A stretch of 44,237 nt of DNA from Occallatibacter sp. (GTDB lineage Bacteria; Acidobacteriota; Terriglobia; Terriglobales; Acidobacteriaceae). The stretch's first letter is position 1, and every line of letters begins with the position of its first letter. Location of the stretch: positions 1 through 44,237 of the forward strand of contig JARLFZ010000023.1 of the NCBI GenBank assembly GCA_031296305.1, given 5' to 3'. Both the position numbers and the translations under genes were made by a program. Under the pieces are notes generated by a model. That model was not told where the DNA came from, searched no databases, and saw nothing but the letters and a program-made list of their open reading frames with translations. This document shows, in pieces, positions 17,856-26,999 of this stretch.

Positions 17856-18857
17856 CTAAAAACTGATAGCAGAAAGCGGCTCATGCTGCGCCGCCAGCAG
17901 CAGCCGATTGGCCAAAAGGCTGGCCCGGCCCAGCAAAGCGCGCTCGGCAGAGACCCGCGCCAACTCAGGAAGATTATTGTTTTCAGAGAGATGGCCAAGA
18001 ATGACGTACGCGGCCTGTCCGTCGTAGTCGGCGGCAAGGAACTGGGAAGCGGCGTCGTTCGAGAGATGCCCAACTCGGGACAGGACCCGCTGCTTGACCG
18101 ACCAGGGGTAGGGACCGTCGCGCAACATCTCGAGATCGTGATTCGATTCAAGCAGCAGCAGGTCCAGGTCGCGAAGCTGTTCCCTCACGTTCGGCGGGAT
18201 GTACCCAAGGTCGGTGGCAAAGCCCAGGCGAACCCCCTCGGAGCTGAAGACAAAGCCTACGGGATCGGCGGCATCATGGGGAATCGTAAAGGGGCTAATG
18301 CAAATGTCGCCTATGGAGAAGGGCTGGCCGGCCGAGAAATATTCGATGGCCGGAAGCCAGGTGGGATCGTCTTTGAGCGAAGGCGCTTGATCGGAAGAAG
18401 GTTCAGGAGCCGGGTCCGCGGAGGCTGGCATGGCGGATGGGACCGAGTTTTCCACAGCCGTCTCGCCGGGATCGTCCGGGGAATCGATTTCGCCAACCGG
18501 AGATTCCGGCTCGGCCTGTCGCTCGGCGGCCTGTTTGCGAACCATTTCGAGCCATTGGGCGTAGGTCATCTGGCGGCGCGGGCTCAGCCAGCGCATCCAG
18601 GCGCGGTGCGTGGCCTCGGTAAAGTACACCGGGATGCCCAGCTTGCGCGCCGTCACTGCGAGGCCGTTTACGTGGTCCTGGTGCTCGTGCGTGATGACAA
18701 TGGCGTTGAGGGTCGCGGGCTCTTCCCCGGCCAGCTTCATGCGCCGGAAGAGCTCCCGGCAACTCAATCCGGCATCGACGAGGATGCGTGTCCGGCCGCA
18801 GGAGAGCACCGTGCAATTGCCCTTCGACCCCGACGCCAGCACCGTGAAGCGCACCAT
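17856..18857 (-). CDS. Metallo-beta-lactamase-fold hydrolase, YycJ/WalJ-like, with a large insertion
   Basis: 333 residues from the ATG at 18857; an in-frame TTG at 18872 is an alternative. Starts with RFTVLASGSKGNCTVL, typical of YycJ/WalJ. Metal ligands HEHQDH (His57, His59, Asp61, His62), His194 in IPHDAADPVGF, TDLG (215-218), ESNHD (237-241) and His264 in GHLSN are in place. The family is usually about 260 residues. Here an acidic, Pro/Ala/Ser-rich stretch of roughly 75 residues (about 95-170) splits the fold. Family members are linked to DNA/cell-wall homeostasis or exonuclease activity in Firmicutes; the role here is unknown. VOC and kinase genes precede it in the same direction. Confidence 0.85.
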   Translation of the reverse strand: MVRFTVLASGSKGNCTVLSCGRTRILVDAGLSCRELFRRMKLAGEEPATLNAIVITHEHQDHVNGLAVTARKLGIPVYFTEATHRAWMRWLSPRRQMTYAQWLEMVRKQAAERQAEPESPVGEIDSPDDPGETAVENSVPSAMPASADPAPEPSSDQAPSLKDDPTWLPAIEYFSAGQPFSIGDICISPFTIPHDAADPVGFVFSSEGVRLGFATDLGYIPPNVREQLRDLDLLLLESNHDLEMLRDGPYPWSVKQRVLSRVGHLSNDAASQFLAADYDGQAAYVILGHLSENNNLPELARVSAERALLGRASLLANRLLLAAQHEPLSAISF

Positions 18858-18910
18858 GGTTTGAGCATACAATCTTGGACCTGTGGAGAAGCTGGCCGTC
18901 CGATTCTTCC

Positions 18911-19315
18911 TTAGCCCGCGGCGGCGCGCGGCATTTCACACATCAGGCCGATGGCCTGTTTGTCAGGATCGTGGAGGAAGGCCAGCCAGAGGTCGTGGTC
19001 GGCCATTTGTGCCACCAGGTGCGGTTTCTGCACGAACTCAACTCCGCGCGCGGCCAGCAGATCGTGCGTCTGCTGAATGTTTGCCACGCGAAAGTAGAGG
19101 ATGGTGCCACCCTTGCCCGGCAATTCGGGAGAGGTGCCGATGGCGAAGCGGATCTTTCCGCATTGGAAGAAAGACATCGGGCCGGCGTCGAAAAGAAATT
19201 GCATGCCGAGCACGTTTTGATAGAAATCCTTTGAGCGTGCCAGGTCGCTGACGGTCACGGCGATCTGGCCGATCTCATTGAGATGGATTTCTGGTGTGGA
19301 AGCGTCAGGATTCAT
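18911..19315 (-). CDS. VOC (glyoxalase/bleomycin-resistance fold) family protein
   Basis: 134 residues, one VOC domain of two beta-alpha-beta-beta-beta modules. IGQIAVTVSDLARSKDFYQNVLGM is the classical first module, here with GQIAVTVSDLARSKDFYQ as the core. The second module has ILYFRVANIQQTHDLLAARG and WLAFLHDPDKQAIGLM, where the usual metal-binding glutamate near the end is not clear. GAGG six bases before the ATG. It lies 32 nt after the histidine kinase stop and is probably cotranscribed. It may be a lyase, dioxygenase or binding protein; the sequence does not decide. Confidence 0.85.
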   Translation of the reverse strand: MNPDASTPEIHLNEIGQIAVTVSDLARSKDFYQNVLGMQFLFDAGPMSFFQCGKIRFAIGTSPELPGKGGTILYFRVANIQQTHDLLAARGVEFVQKPHLVAQMADHDLWLAFLHDPDKQAIGLMCEMPRAAAG

Positions 19316-19347
19316 GTTGACCTCACCGTGGATTTGGATTAGGAGTT

Positions 19348-20646
19348 TTACTTCATGCCGTTCAGGTTGGCAGGAATTTCAATCGAAACCGTCGTCCCGC
19401 GCCCGGGATTCGAGACAATATTGAAGCGCGCCTGGTTGCCGTAGAGAACCTCCAGCCGCTCCTGCACATTCTTCATGCCGATGCCGGCGCCAGGGCGGCG
19501 CAGCGCAGAGGTAGGACGCCCGTTCATCCCCACGCCGTCATCGGCCACCTCGATGAAGACGCGATCGCCTTCCAGACGGCTGCGCACGGTGACCGTGCCA
19601 CCGTGGATGCGCGGCTCCAGACCGTGCTTGATGCTGTTCTCAATCAGCGGCTGCAGCAGAATGCTGGGCACCAGGACCTCGAGCGTGCGCGGATCGATTT
19701 CTTTTTCCACGCGCAGCTTGTCGGCGCCGAAGCGCACCACTTCGATGTCGAGATAATCGTCGGTAAATTTGAGCTCCTCGCGCAGGGGAACGAAAGCGTC
19801 GTGGTCCTTGAGCAGAGCGCGCAGAATGTTGGCGAGCTTGACTGTCATGGTGCGCGCCTGCTCGGGCTGGCTGCGGACCAGAGAGGCGATAGAGTTGAGC
19901 GTATTGAAGAGAAAGTGCGGGTTAATCTGGCGCTGTAGAGCGTCGAGACGGGCTTCGAGCACGAGACGTTTCTGCTCTTCGAGAGACATTTCCACGCGCA
20001 GCGCGTTCCAGACCTTGAGCGCGATGCCCACGTTGATGGGTGCGGCCAGCCAGACCAGCGACTGTAACCACAACTGATCGGCAAGCAACGCAAAGATGCG
20101 GTGGGGAAACAGATGCGCGAGCCACTCGCGGGCCATCTCCATGAGGGCGATGAGGAACAGAAGCAGAATCTGGCGATCGACGCGCGGCTTGATGACGTTG
20201 CGGCGCACCCAGCGGTAGAGGCTCAGATCGATGAAGGGGGTGAAGGACCAGATCTCTTCTCGCTCGACGTAGCGGCCGATCATGCCGACCACGAGGCCGA
20301 GGAGCACGCTGAAGGGCAGCGCCAGAAATTCGCCGTGCAGGACGGCGGGAAAGGCGAGAACGGCCCCACCCAGCATGGCCCAGCCGGGACCGATGAGCAA
20401 TCCGAGAAGAATGACTGTCTCAAAGGAGACGTCGGCAGCGAGAAAGTTGGGAACCCGGAACCGGAGCCAGACGCCGATCGTGAGCGGCACCAGAAAAAAC
20501 GCCAGCAATCCCAGCGTCTGCGCGGGACGGCGCTTTTCCGCAAAGAGCAGCCGCCGGAAGGTGGTGACGCGCGCCAGCACGCTGGCCACTGAAGCCATGA
20601 CGCCCAGCTTGACCAGCAGCGTGATCCAGATGAGATTGGAGGTCAC
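19348..20646 (-). CDS. LytS/YehU-type sensor histidine kinase
   Basis: 432 residues from a GTG at 20646. The N-terminal half is membrane-embedded with about five to six hydrophobic segments (up to about residue 210), then a linker. The kinase part is of the HisKA_7TM/His_kinase type: QINPHFLFNTLNS with phospho-acceptor His244, N-box LQPLIENSIKHG (331-342), DDGVGM (369-374) and GAGIGMKN (386-393). Such kinases usually pair with LytTR response regulators, but none is adjacent; the next genes are VOC and MBL proteins. The signal sensed is unknown. Confidence 0.9.
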   Translation of the reverse strand: MTSNLIWITLLVKLGVMASVASVLARVTTFRRLLFAEKRRPAQTLGLLAFFLVPLTIGVWLRFRVPNFLAADVSFETVILLGLLIGPGWAMLGGAVLAFPAVLHGEFLALPFSVLLGLVVGMIGRYVEREEIWSFTPFIDLSLYRWVRRNVIKPRVDRQILLLFLIALMEMAREWLAHLFPHRIFALLADQLWLQSLVWLAAPINVGIALKVWNALRVEMSLEEQKRLVLEARLDALQRQINPHFLFNTLNSIASLVRSQPEQARTMTVKLANILRALLKDHDAFVPLREELKFTDDYLDIEVVRFGADKLRVEKEIDPRTLEVLVPSILLQPLIENSIKHGLEPRIHGGTVTVRSRLEGDRVFIEVADDGVGMNGRPTSALRRPGAGIGMKNVQERLEVLYGNQARFNIVSNPGRGTTVSIEIPANLNGMK

Positions 20647-20809
20647 CCCATCACTGTATCGCGGCGCGCGGGGCCAAGGCGAGGTTTGACACTATAGCTT
20701 GAGGCGAATCAGGATCGGCTCTTCCAAGATCTGTGAAGTCGGCGTCGCCGCACCTCAAGGAGGAAGCGCGTGGGGCGCGGAAGTTTCCCATTCCTCGTAG
20801 AATAGAAGC

Positions 20810-21463
20810 ATGGCATTGGAGAGCGTGAAAAAGATTGCGGAAGCGGATTTTCCCACGCGATGGGGCGCATTTCGCATTCTGGGCTTTGAAGGTGTGAATG
20901 TCGAAGGCCAGCCGGGTTGCGCGCCTGCGCATACCGAAGAGGGTTTGGTGGCGTTAGTGATGGGCGACATCCACACGAAGCCGCCACTGGTCCGCATCCA
21001 CTCGCAATGCCTCACGGGCGACGTTTTCGGATCGCTGCGCTGCGACTGCCGTCTGCAACTCGAACTTGCGCTCAAGGCGATTTCGAAAGAGGGCGCGGGG
21101 ATCCTGCTCTACGAGCAGCAGGAGGGCCGCGGCATTGGCCTGATGGCCAAGCTGAAGGCCTATGAGCTACAGGACCATGGGCGCGATACCGTGGAGGCGA
21201 ACGAGGAACTGGGTTTTGCCGCCGATTGCCGCGGTTACGAGCTGCCGGCCGAAGTGCTGAAGCTGCTGGGCGTGAAGCGGGTGAGGCTGATGACGAACAA
21301 CCCCGAGAAGGTGGCAGCCCTCGAGTCGGCAGGCATTACCGTGACCGAGCGCGTTTCGGCCGAGGTTGAGCCGCAGGAGAGCTTCGCTGGCTACCTCAAA
21401 ACCAAGCAGGAGAAGATGGGCCACATCCTGGAGACGGTCGTTACCGAGGACCAGGCGGAATAG
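20810..21463 (+). CDS. ribA: GTP cyclohydrolase II
   Basis: 217 residues, stand-alone form without the RibB domain. Opens GTP to 2,5-diamino-6-ribosylamino-4(3H)-pyrimidinone 5'-phosphate, the first step of riboflavin synthesis. Zinc ligands Cys67, Cys78 and Cys80 in SQCLTGDVFGSLRCDC; YEQQEGRGIGL (101-111) with the catalytic Arg108; DTVEANEELGF and MTNNPEK close the site. A short C-terminal extension follows. It is not in a riboflavin operon and I see no FMN riboswitch in the 163 bp upstream. No clear ribosome binding site before the ATG. Confidence 0.95.
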   Translation: MALESVKKIAEADFPTRWGAFRILGFEGVNVEGQPGCAPAHTEEGLVALVMGDIHTKPPLVRIHSQCLTGDVFGSLRCDCRLQLELALKAISKEGAGILLYEQQEGRGIGLMAKLKAYELQDHGRDTVEANEELGFAADCRGYELPAEVLKLLGVKRVRLMTNNPEKVAALESAGITVTERVSAEVEPQESFAGYLKTKQEKMGHILETVVTEDQAE

Positions 21464-22066
21464 AGCAGGTTTCAGCGGGGAGTTCCTGGCCCCGGGCTCC
21501 CGGCGCCTCCAGCCGTACTTGAATCGCCGGTGAAATCTCGAAAAAGCTCTAGCCAGAGTGCAAAGCACCTGCTAATCTACGTGGCACGTAGATGGCGGGC
21601 CGACGAAGCTGTCGCAAAGTAGGCTGTTTCCGGCGCGGTGGGCTGAAGCTCGAAAACTAGTTGCGTACAAGCAACCCTCCGCGGATCTCTGTTATCGAAA
21701 TAACACGCGCGCGGTGTCAGAGCGGAAGCAACCAACCACGAAGGCAGTCGCACTTATCGTCTTCCCCCTTGTAAGACTTCGTATTGGGTATTTTTCATTC
21801 CCCTTCTTCCTTGGCTGCCCCGGACAGTTGTTCCAATGGGTTTTTGAAAGTACCTGCCCCCGGATTTGGGGCAATTTCCTCAGAGTTCCCGGTTAATCCG
21901 CTTTCCCGCATTGATTCTTCATAGAGGTGGAATTCCGAGGTATCCGGCAGACCGAACGGGCCGAACCTGCATCTGTCGATGGCGCCAGCGGTATGTGTCC
22001 GCCTGGCGCGCGTGATTCCATTCTCTCGAGCTGAATCGCAGCCGAGTTCGTAGGGAGGACCGCGCC
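21464..22066. other. 603-bp gene-free region with a 19-bp palindrome
   Basis: No convincing gene. ATCTACGTGGCACGTAGAT (21575-21593) is a near-perfect palindrome (9-bp arms, one central base), and GTTAT-CGAA-ATAAC lies near 21690. A strong ribosome binding site (GGGAGGA) precedes the next gene. The leader of the big secreted protein gene may be long. Otherwise nothing recognisable. Confidence 0.6.
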
Positions 22067-25000
22067 ATGAAATTCCTTAATCGTTTCCTCGCCGTCACCG
22101 CAGCAGGGCTTTCCTGCTTCGCGACCTGCGACATCACGCACGCCGCCTCGGATGGGGGTAGCCCAAGCCGGGCTCCGGACTCGATTATCATTCCGGGGCC
22201 GTTACGCTCCTTTCTGCGCATGGCGGGCGTGAGCCAGGAGGCCAGCTCTTCGGAGGTGTTGCCGCTGTTGGCGCGCAATGTTTTCCTCTACGGGCACGTG
22301 GAACAGAGGAGAACGGAGTACCTGGTGCTTGCGGACCGCTACGTGCAACAAGCCAGGGAGCTGCAACCGCTGGTCGGCGAAGACGGGAAGATTCACGTGG
22401 CCGGATGCGATGATGCGAGCAGGCTGATTCAAATTCTTGGATACAAATTTGAACACGGTTGCAGCCCCAAGGACGCCTCGCTGATCACGGCCGACGCGGA
22501 GCGAGCGTTTCTTACTGTCGACTCCGGTTTCCCGCTGACGCAACTGGAACAGTCGTTGCAGGAAGGAAAGCCCTTCAGCTATGCCTTTCCGGCAACGCGG
22601 GTTCCGATTCTCTTCGCAGAGAGGGATTGGCAAGCGATCCTGCCTGCCAAGCAGCGTGCCGGAGCAACTCTGCTCGATATGCTCTTGAACGACGAGGATG
22701 TGGATAGACTGTACGCGGGACTGGCACGGCTTGACCCGCAAACGAGACTCCAGCTCCTGCAATCGGTGGGGCTGCGCCGCTTGCTCGCCTACGCACCCAT
22801 CTTCGACTTTTACGGCAGCCGCATCTGCATCCGCTCCGGCGCCGTGGTTGTTCCCGGCGGCGAGGCCGCCGATCAGGATTGGGCAGAGCTGGTGGGCGCA
22901 AATCCACATGCTCCCGGCGATTTCGTGTACCGCTTGCTGGCCAAAGATCAAGGCTGGATGGCGGCATATTTCGATGCCCTGTCGCGCGTGAGCCCTGAGC
23001 AACAGGCGCATTTGGTGGCTAACGGCCGTTTGAAACGCCTCTATGCGGCTTATCGATCGCCGAATGCAAACGGCAGCGCCGGCACCAGCGTCTTTCCGAG
23101 GAATGCCAACTTGCTTTTGCTGTTTGCCCGCGTGCCATGGGACTCGGCGGGAGCACCGAAGGTGCCGGGCGACGCTACCGTCTGGAAGGATGTCTTTGCG
23201 CATACCGACCGAGCCAGCCATTTACGCGAGCTCGCGCACTTTAATCGCGATGACAACAATCCCGACCGTCTGCTGGAAGCGCTGGTGGCGTGCACCAGTC
23301 TCGCGGCCGGCGAGGGGCCCTCGCAGGTCTACCTCATGTTGAGCGCAATCAATAGCGCGCGGCCTGCGGAACAGCAATTGTCGAGCAGTACCGTCCAGTT
23401 GCTCGCCGCGCATTTTGCCGCGTTGGAGAATTGGTATCCGATCTTCGTCGAGTTTCCGTCTTTGGACGAAAATTCGATCAAGCGTTTTGTCGACACCGTC
23501 GATCGCCTCAACGGCATTGGCAATCCGGTACTCCGCGCCAATGTAATTGGCGCGTTCCAGGCTGAACTCGGGGTATGGCAGATTCTGGCGCGCCAGCGGC
23601 AGATTCCCAATGAGCAATTGAACGCATCGTGGCAAGCTGCAATTCAGCCGTATGGCGGAGTCGGATCATCGACGGAGCTCTTCAACGCCGCGCGCAAGTC
23701 CCTCGATTCCATCCTGGTGGCGGCGGGAGGCAAAGCCGATTTCACCCAGGGCGAGATCGTAAATCTGCTGGCAGGCCCAGCGCAGAGCAGCCCGGAAGCC
23801 GCGCGCGTCCACGAGGAGATTACCCGCCGCATGCGCGCCGTACTCGACGACCAGCGGCTGGTGCCACTCGACACGCTCTTCGGACTCTACGACGGCCTGG
23901 GTGAAATGGCCCACGGCGCCGCCATTGGCGACAGCCTTCTGCCGCTCGCGGCAGCGCTGCGCGAGTTTGAATTGCCGCGGCCCATCTTCACTTCCGGCGA
24001 GCGCGTAACCTGGTCCCCCACCGTCTATGTCAGCCGGCACGCGGAACTGCAAGTGCGCACCGATCTCACCAAGGTCATCAAGACGCCCGGAACGCCGGCA
24101 CAGCTTGAGGCGGCGCGCGCGCGCCTTGCGCCCTTCCTGCGCGACACGCTGGTAGGGTTGAATTATGCGTACTATGAGCCACCCGGCTCCCAGGTGCTGC
24201 ACAGCAATCCCCTCTTTGTTCGCGCGCACGACTTCACGGGATCGTCGGTTCAGGGCATTAAAGACATTTGGGGACCTCCCAGTTTGATCGGCATCGGGGC
24301 CACGGCAGGCGGCGGGGCCTATTTCATCGGTTCGCTCGCCGACCTGCCCTTCGCCCTGGCTCTCACTGAAGAAGATTTCATCTCTCCCGAAAAGCTGCAG
24401 GCGCTGATCTGGAAAGAAACCGTACCCGAGCTTCTGGTCAATTCCATCCTGCCAAGGTGGTGGACCGTGAACCAGGACGAGTTGCACGCCGCTGCGCTCT
24501 ACCAGCGTGCCGGCGAAGAGCTTTTGACTGCCTCCACAAGCAACGCCGATCTGCGCCAAAAGGTGCTCGCCGTTTTCTCGGGCCGCGTGGGCTCAGGCCG
24601 AATGGAAGAGATGGCGCAGGCGCTCGAAGACTCGAAGAGCACAGCAACTCTGACGGCTCATCTGCTCCCCTCCGACGCGTTCTATCTCGCCGCCGAGTTC
24701 CGCAAAACGTTTCCAGGAGAAGCCGCACATTGGGGGCCTGCGAACGGGGAGCTGGATGCATTGGCGCAGAAAGATCCCGAGGCCACCTCGCCGCACCGGC
24801 TGGGCATCGACTTCGGGGTGCCGCATCCCATTCTCACCGACAGCTACTCCTGCACTTTGATCACTTCCGATCCCTTCCCGGTTGCGGGCGGTTACGGAAG
24901 CCGGCTCTTTGGCGAATCGTGGGAATCGAGCAACCTCTACTGGGCGCGGCTGGCCGACGAAAAGGGCTATGCTCCAGCGATGCTCAACATCTTGGTTCCC

Positions 25001-25180
25001 GAGTTGACGCGCCGGATGGTGGCCAACATTTCGGCAACCAGCATTGACGACTGGCCCGCTCTGCTGCGCGCCATGCAGCAGACCGGGGAGGAATTCCGTC
25101 AGGGAAAGATCGATATTCACACCGCAAGCTCGCCTCAAAACAACCAGAACATCGCGAATGGGGGAACACATGCCGAATAA
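22067..25180 (+). CDS. Large secreted protein of unknown function
   Basis: 1037 residues with a signal peptide (MKFLNRFLAVTAAGLSCF..., cleavage likely after HA at 25-26) and a strong GGGAGGA before the ATG. I do not recognise any family. The sequence looks mainly helical, with repeated 'LLaagL..l' segments, few cysteines, and no lipobox or membrane anchor. Motif-like spots are GATAGGGAYFIGSLADLP (about 745-765) and a C-terminal block DFGVPHPILTDSYSCTLI with GGYGSRLFGESWESSNLYW. It overlaps the next gene by 11 nt, so the two proteins are translated together and may act together outside the cytoplasm. Codon use looks like its neighbours', giving no sign of recent transfer. Confidence 0.8.
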   Translation: MKFLNRFLAVTAAGLSCFATCDITHAASDGGSPSRAPDSIIIPGPLRSFLRMAGVSQEASSSEVLPLLARNVFLYGHVEQRRTEYLVLADRYVQQARELQPLVGEDGKIHVAGCDDASRLIQILGYKFEHGCSPKDASLITADAERAFLTVDSGFPLTQLEQSLQEGKPFSYAFPATRVPILFAERDWQAILPAKQRAGATLLDMLLNDEDVDRLYAGLARLDPQTRLQLLQSVGLRRLLAYAPIFDFYGSRICIRSGAVVVPGGEAADQDWAELVGANPHAPGDFVYRLLAKDQGWMAAYFDALSRVSPEQQAHLVANGRLKRLYAAYRSPNANGSAGTSVFPRNANLLLLFARVPWDSAGAPKVPGDATVWKDVFAHTDRASHLRELAHFNRDDNNPDRLLEALVACTSLAAGEGPSQVYLMLSAINSARPAEQQLSSSTVQLLAAHFAALENWYPIFVEFPSLDENSIKRFVDTVDRLNGIGNPVLRANVIGAFQAELGVWQILARQRQIPNEQLNASWQAAIQPYGGVGSSTELFNAARKSLDSILVAAGGKADFTQGEIVNLLAGPAQSSPEAARVHEEITRRMRAVLDDQRLVPLDTLFGLYDGLGEMAHGAAIGDSLLPLAAALREFELPRPIFTSGERVTWSPTVYVSRHAELQVRTDLTKVIKTPGTPAQLEAARARLAPFLRDTLVGLNYAYYEPPGSQVLHSNPLFVRAHDFTGSSVQGIKDIWGPPSLIGIGATAGGGAYFIGSLADLPFALALTEEDFISPEKLQALIWKETVPELLVNSILPRWWTVNQDELHAAALYQRAGEELLTASTSNADLRQKVLAVFSGRVGSGRMEEMAQALEDSKSTATLTAHLLPSDAFYLAAEFRKTFPGEAAHWGPANGELDALAQKDPEATSPHRLGIDFGVPHPILTDSYSCTLITSDPFPVAGGYGSRLFGESWESSNLYWARLADEKGYAPAMLNILVPELTRRMVANISATSIDDWPALLRAMQQTGEEFRQGKIDIHTASSPQNNQNIANGGTHAE

Positions 25181-26276
25181 GAGATACCGCATCGTCGCCT
25201 GCGTAGTTGTTTTTCTAGGCACCTTGCTTTCTAGCGGAGGAGGATCCCGCTTTGCAGCCGCCCAGGATAGCGGCGTGGATAGCGGCATACGCCTGCGCGT
25301 GCACGTGAATCTCGTGCAGCTCAACGTGGCTGTTACAGACAGTAAAGGGAATTACATTACCGGCTTGCGCCCTGAGGATTTTGTCATCATGGAAGACAAA
25401 GTTCCTCAGAAGCTGAATACGTTTGAAGAAGGCAACTTCAACCCCGGAGCGCCGGGCACAGTTGCCTCGCCCAGGGCAGGCAAAGTCGCGGGGACTTCCG
25501 GGGACAGCGGACAAACTCTTCCCACTATCAGTTCTTCGGGTGTGAGGATTTCGCCGCTGGCGGGCGCAGACGTCTTCATTCTCTTCGATACCAGCAACTA
25601 CATGTACCGTGGATTCGTCTTCGCGCAGGATGCCATCTCCGACTTTGTGCGCTCCATGGATGACGCCAGCAAGATTGCGTTTTACTCCTACAGCCGCGAT
25701 CTTTCGCGGGCAACCATGCTCACCGCCGACCGCTTCCACGTGGTGAATGGCGTGCGCAGCACGGTAGCCGGAGACGACGCCGCGCTGTACAACTCGCTCT
25801 TGCTTACCGTGAAGGATGCCGCGCCACTCACCGGCCGCAAGGCCATCGTCGTCTTTTCCAACGGCCCCGACAACGCCAGCTCCATTCCTCCGGAAGACGT
25901 TGCTGAGCTTGCGCAGTCGACGGGAACCATCATCTACATTGTGAGTACGCGCCAGGCGCAGGAAGACCTCGTATCGGCCGCAGCTTTCGAGCGCATGAGC
26001 AGGGTCACCGGCGGCAAAGCCTACTTTGCGGGAAATTGGAGCAAGGAGAAGCAGGCCTTCCAAGCCATCCAGAGGGATTTGGGGCATCTCTATTCCCTCA
26101 GCTACTATCCGCAACCCAACCCCAACCACGGTTGGCGCAGCATCAGCGTCAAGCTCGTTGGCAAGGATCTGCAGAAGTACCACATTCGCACGCGCGACGG
26201 CTACAGCCTGCAGCAGCAGACGCAGGTAAATAGTGAAGCCTATCTGGAGCCCAACACGAATAACGAATCGAAATGA
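25170..26276 (+). CDS. VWFA-related protein of the Acidobacterial type (TIGR03436-like)
   Basis: 368 residues from the ATG at 25170 (GGGGGA just before); the ORF is open further back but only inside the upstream gene. Signal peptide about 1-31. LRVHVNLVQLNVAVTDSKG, then ITGLRPEDFVIMEDKVPQKL, is the marker N-terminal block of this family. A von Willebrand A domain follows: VFILFDTSNYMYRG, VVFSNGPDNAS, TIIYIVSTRQ and a final YSLSYYPQPNPNHGWRSISVK beta block. The metal-site motif DxSxS is changed to DTSNY (140-144), so metal binding may be weakened. Exported, likely an adhesion or protein-binding partner; overlap with the 1037-residue protein gene suggests a joint function. Confidence 0.9.
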   Translation: MPNKRYRIVACVVVFLGTLLSSGGGSRFAAAQDSGVDSGIRLRVHVNLVQLNVAVTDSKGNYITGLRPEDFVIMEDKVPQKLNTFEEGNFNPGAPGTVASPRAGKVAGTSGDSGQTLPTISSSGVRISPLAGADVFILFDTSNYMYRGFVFAQDAISDFVRSMDDASKIAFYSYSRDLSRATMLTADRFHVVNGVRSTVAGDDAALYNSLLLTVKDAAPLTGRKAIVVFSNGPDNASSIPPEDVAELAQSTGTIIYIVSTRQAQEDLVSAAAFERMSRVTGGKAYFAGNWSKEKQAFQAIQRDLGHLYSLSYYPQPNPNHGWRSISVKLVGKDLQKYHIRTRDGYSLQQQTQVNSEAYLEPNTNNESK

Positions 26277-26284
26277 GAAGCTCG

Positions 26285-26370
26285 GAGTAGTGCCGGTCTC
26301 AATATGTAACGCCGGTCCCGAGCTGTAGCGCCGGTCTCCAGACCGGCTGTCGTGCGGGCGTCCACGCCCG
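26285..26370. repeat. GCCGGTCTCC-type hairpin repeat between convergent genes
   Basis: Three successive GCCGGTC words, then GCCGGTCTCCAGACCGGC (26330-26347) and CGGGCGTCCACGCCCG (26355-26370). It lies between the convergent VWFA-related and DinB genes and may serve as a terminator for both. Related copies: 10270-10317 and 33744-33787. Confidence 0.85.
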
Positions 26371-26409
26371 CGCTTGTCCGTGGGTCGTCACACAAGCAGG
26401 AGGCTTCCT

Positions 26410-26958
26410 CTAACCTCGCATCGCTCGAATCACCTTAGCCGTGGTCACCACCTGGCCGACGTGCCGTAGCGTGTGATCGGCCACATGAATCATCGCCCCG
26501 CCGATCGACGTCGGCAACTGCTTGCGCCCCACGACGCGCGGCGTATCGAGATTCGCCGTGGCCAGCACGCGAATGTGCCCGGCTGCGTCGTTGAAGGAAA
26601 TTTCGACTTCGGCAAGCAGCTCAGCCAACGGCTCCCGCTTCCCTTCACTTCCCTGCTCCGCCCCGCCCTGTTCGGATTTGAGTAATGCGAGTTGCTCCGC
26701 CGAAAGCTGTTCGCCTTCGGCGTAAGTGAGAATGCGATCGGTCGACCGCGCAATGTGGCGCAGATGAAAAGCAATGGGCGTGAGCCCAAGCGGCTGCGCG
26801 TGCACTTCGGCGTCGGTCAGGCCCGCGGTCCACTTCGTCAGATCGTCGAGCGCAAGCTCAAGCGCATGGAGAACGGCGCGGCCCGCAGGAGGAACGTCAG
26901 TGTGCGTGCCGCGAAGCCAGGGTTCGGTGTAGGGGATATACGCAGGGGAAGTGGTCAT
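26410..26958 (-). CDS. DinB-family four-helix-bundle protein
   Basis: 182 residues. DinB/YfiT-like proteins are metal-binding four-helix bundles, often thiol transferases or of unknown role. The probable metal histidines are His65/His68 in FHLRHIARSTDRIL and His158, His162 and His166 in IHVADHTLRHVGQV. A start of TSPAYIPYTEPWLRGTHTDVP is unusual as a lead-in and is shared with a fragment at 27326-27388. Last gene of a minus-strand group. Not the DNA-polymerase DinB. The biochemical reaction is not known. Confidence 0.87.
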   Translation of the reverse strand: MTTSPAYIPYTEPWLRGTHTDVPPAGRAVLHALELALDDLTKWTAGLTDAEVHAQPLGLTPIAFHLRHIARSTDRILTYAEGEQLSAEQLALLKSEQGGAEQGSEGKREPLAELLAEVEISFNDAAGHIRVLATANLDTPRVVGRKQLPTSIGGAMIHVADHTLRHVGQVVTTAKVIRAMRG

Positions 26959-26999
26959 GGAAGGCGCTTTTCAACAGATCGTTCGGCGGTTCGAGCAGA

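Noticed and set aside
20647-20809. FMN riboswitch ahead of ribA
   Set aside because: I see none of the conserved RFN element sequences in this short gap.
26410-26958. Call as DNA polymerase IV (also named DinB)
   Set aside because: The protein is a 182-residue histidine-bearing four-helix protein, not a Y-family polymerase.
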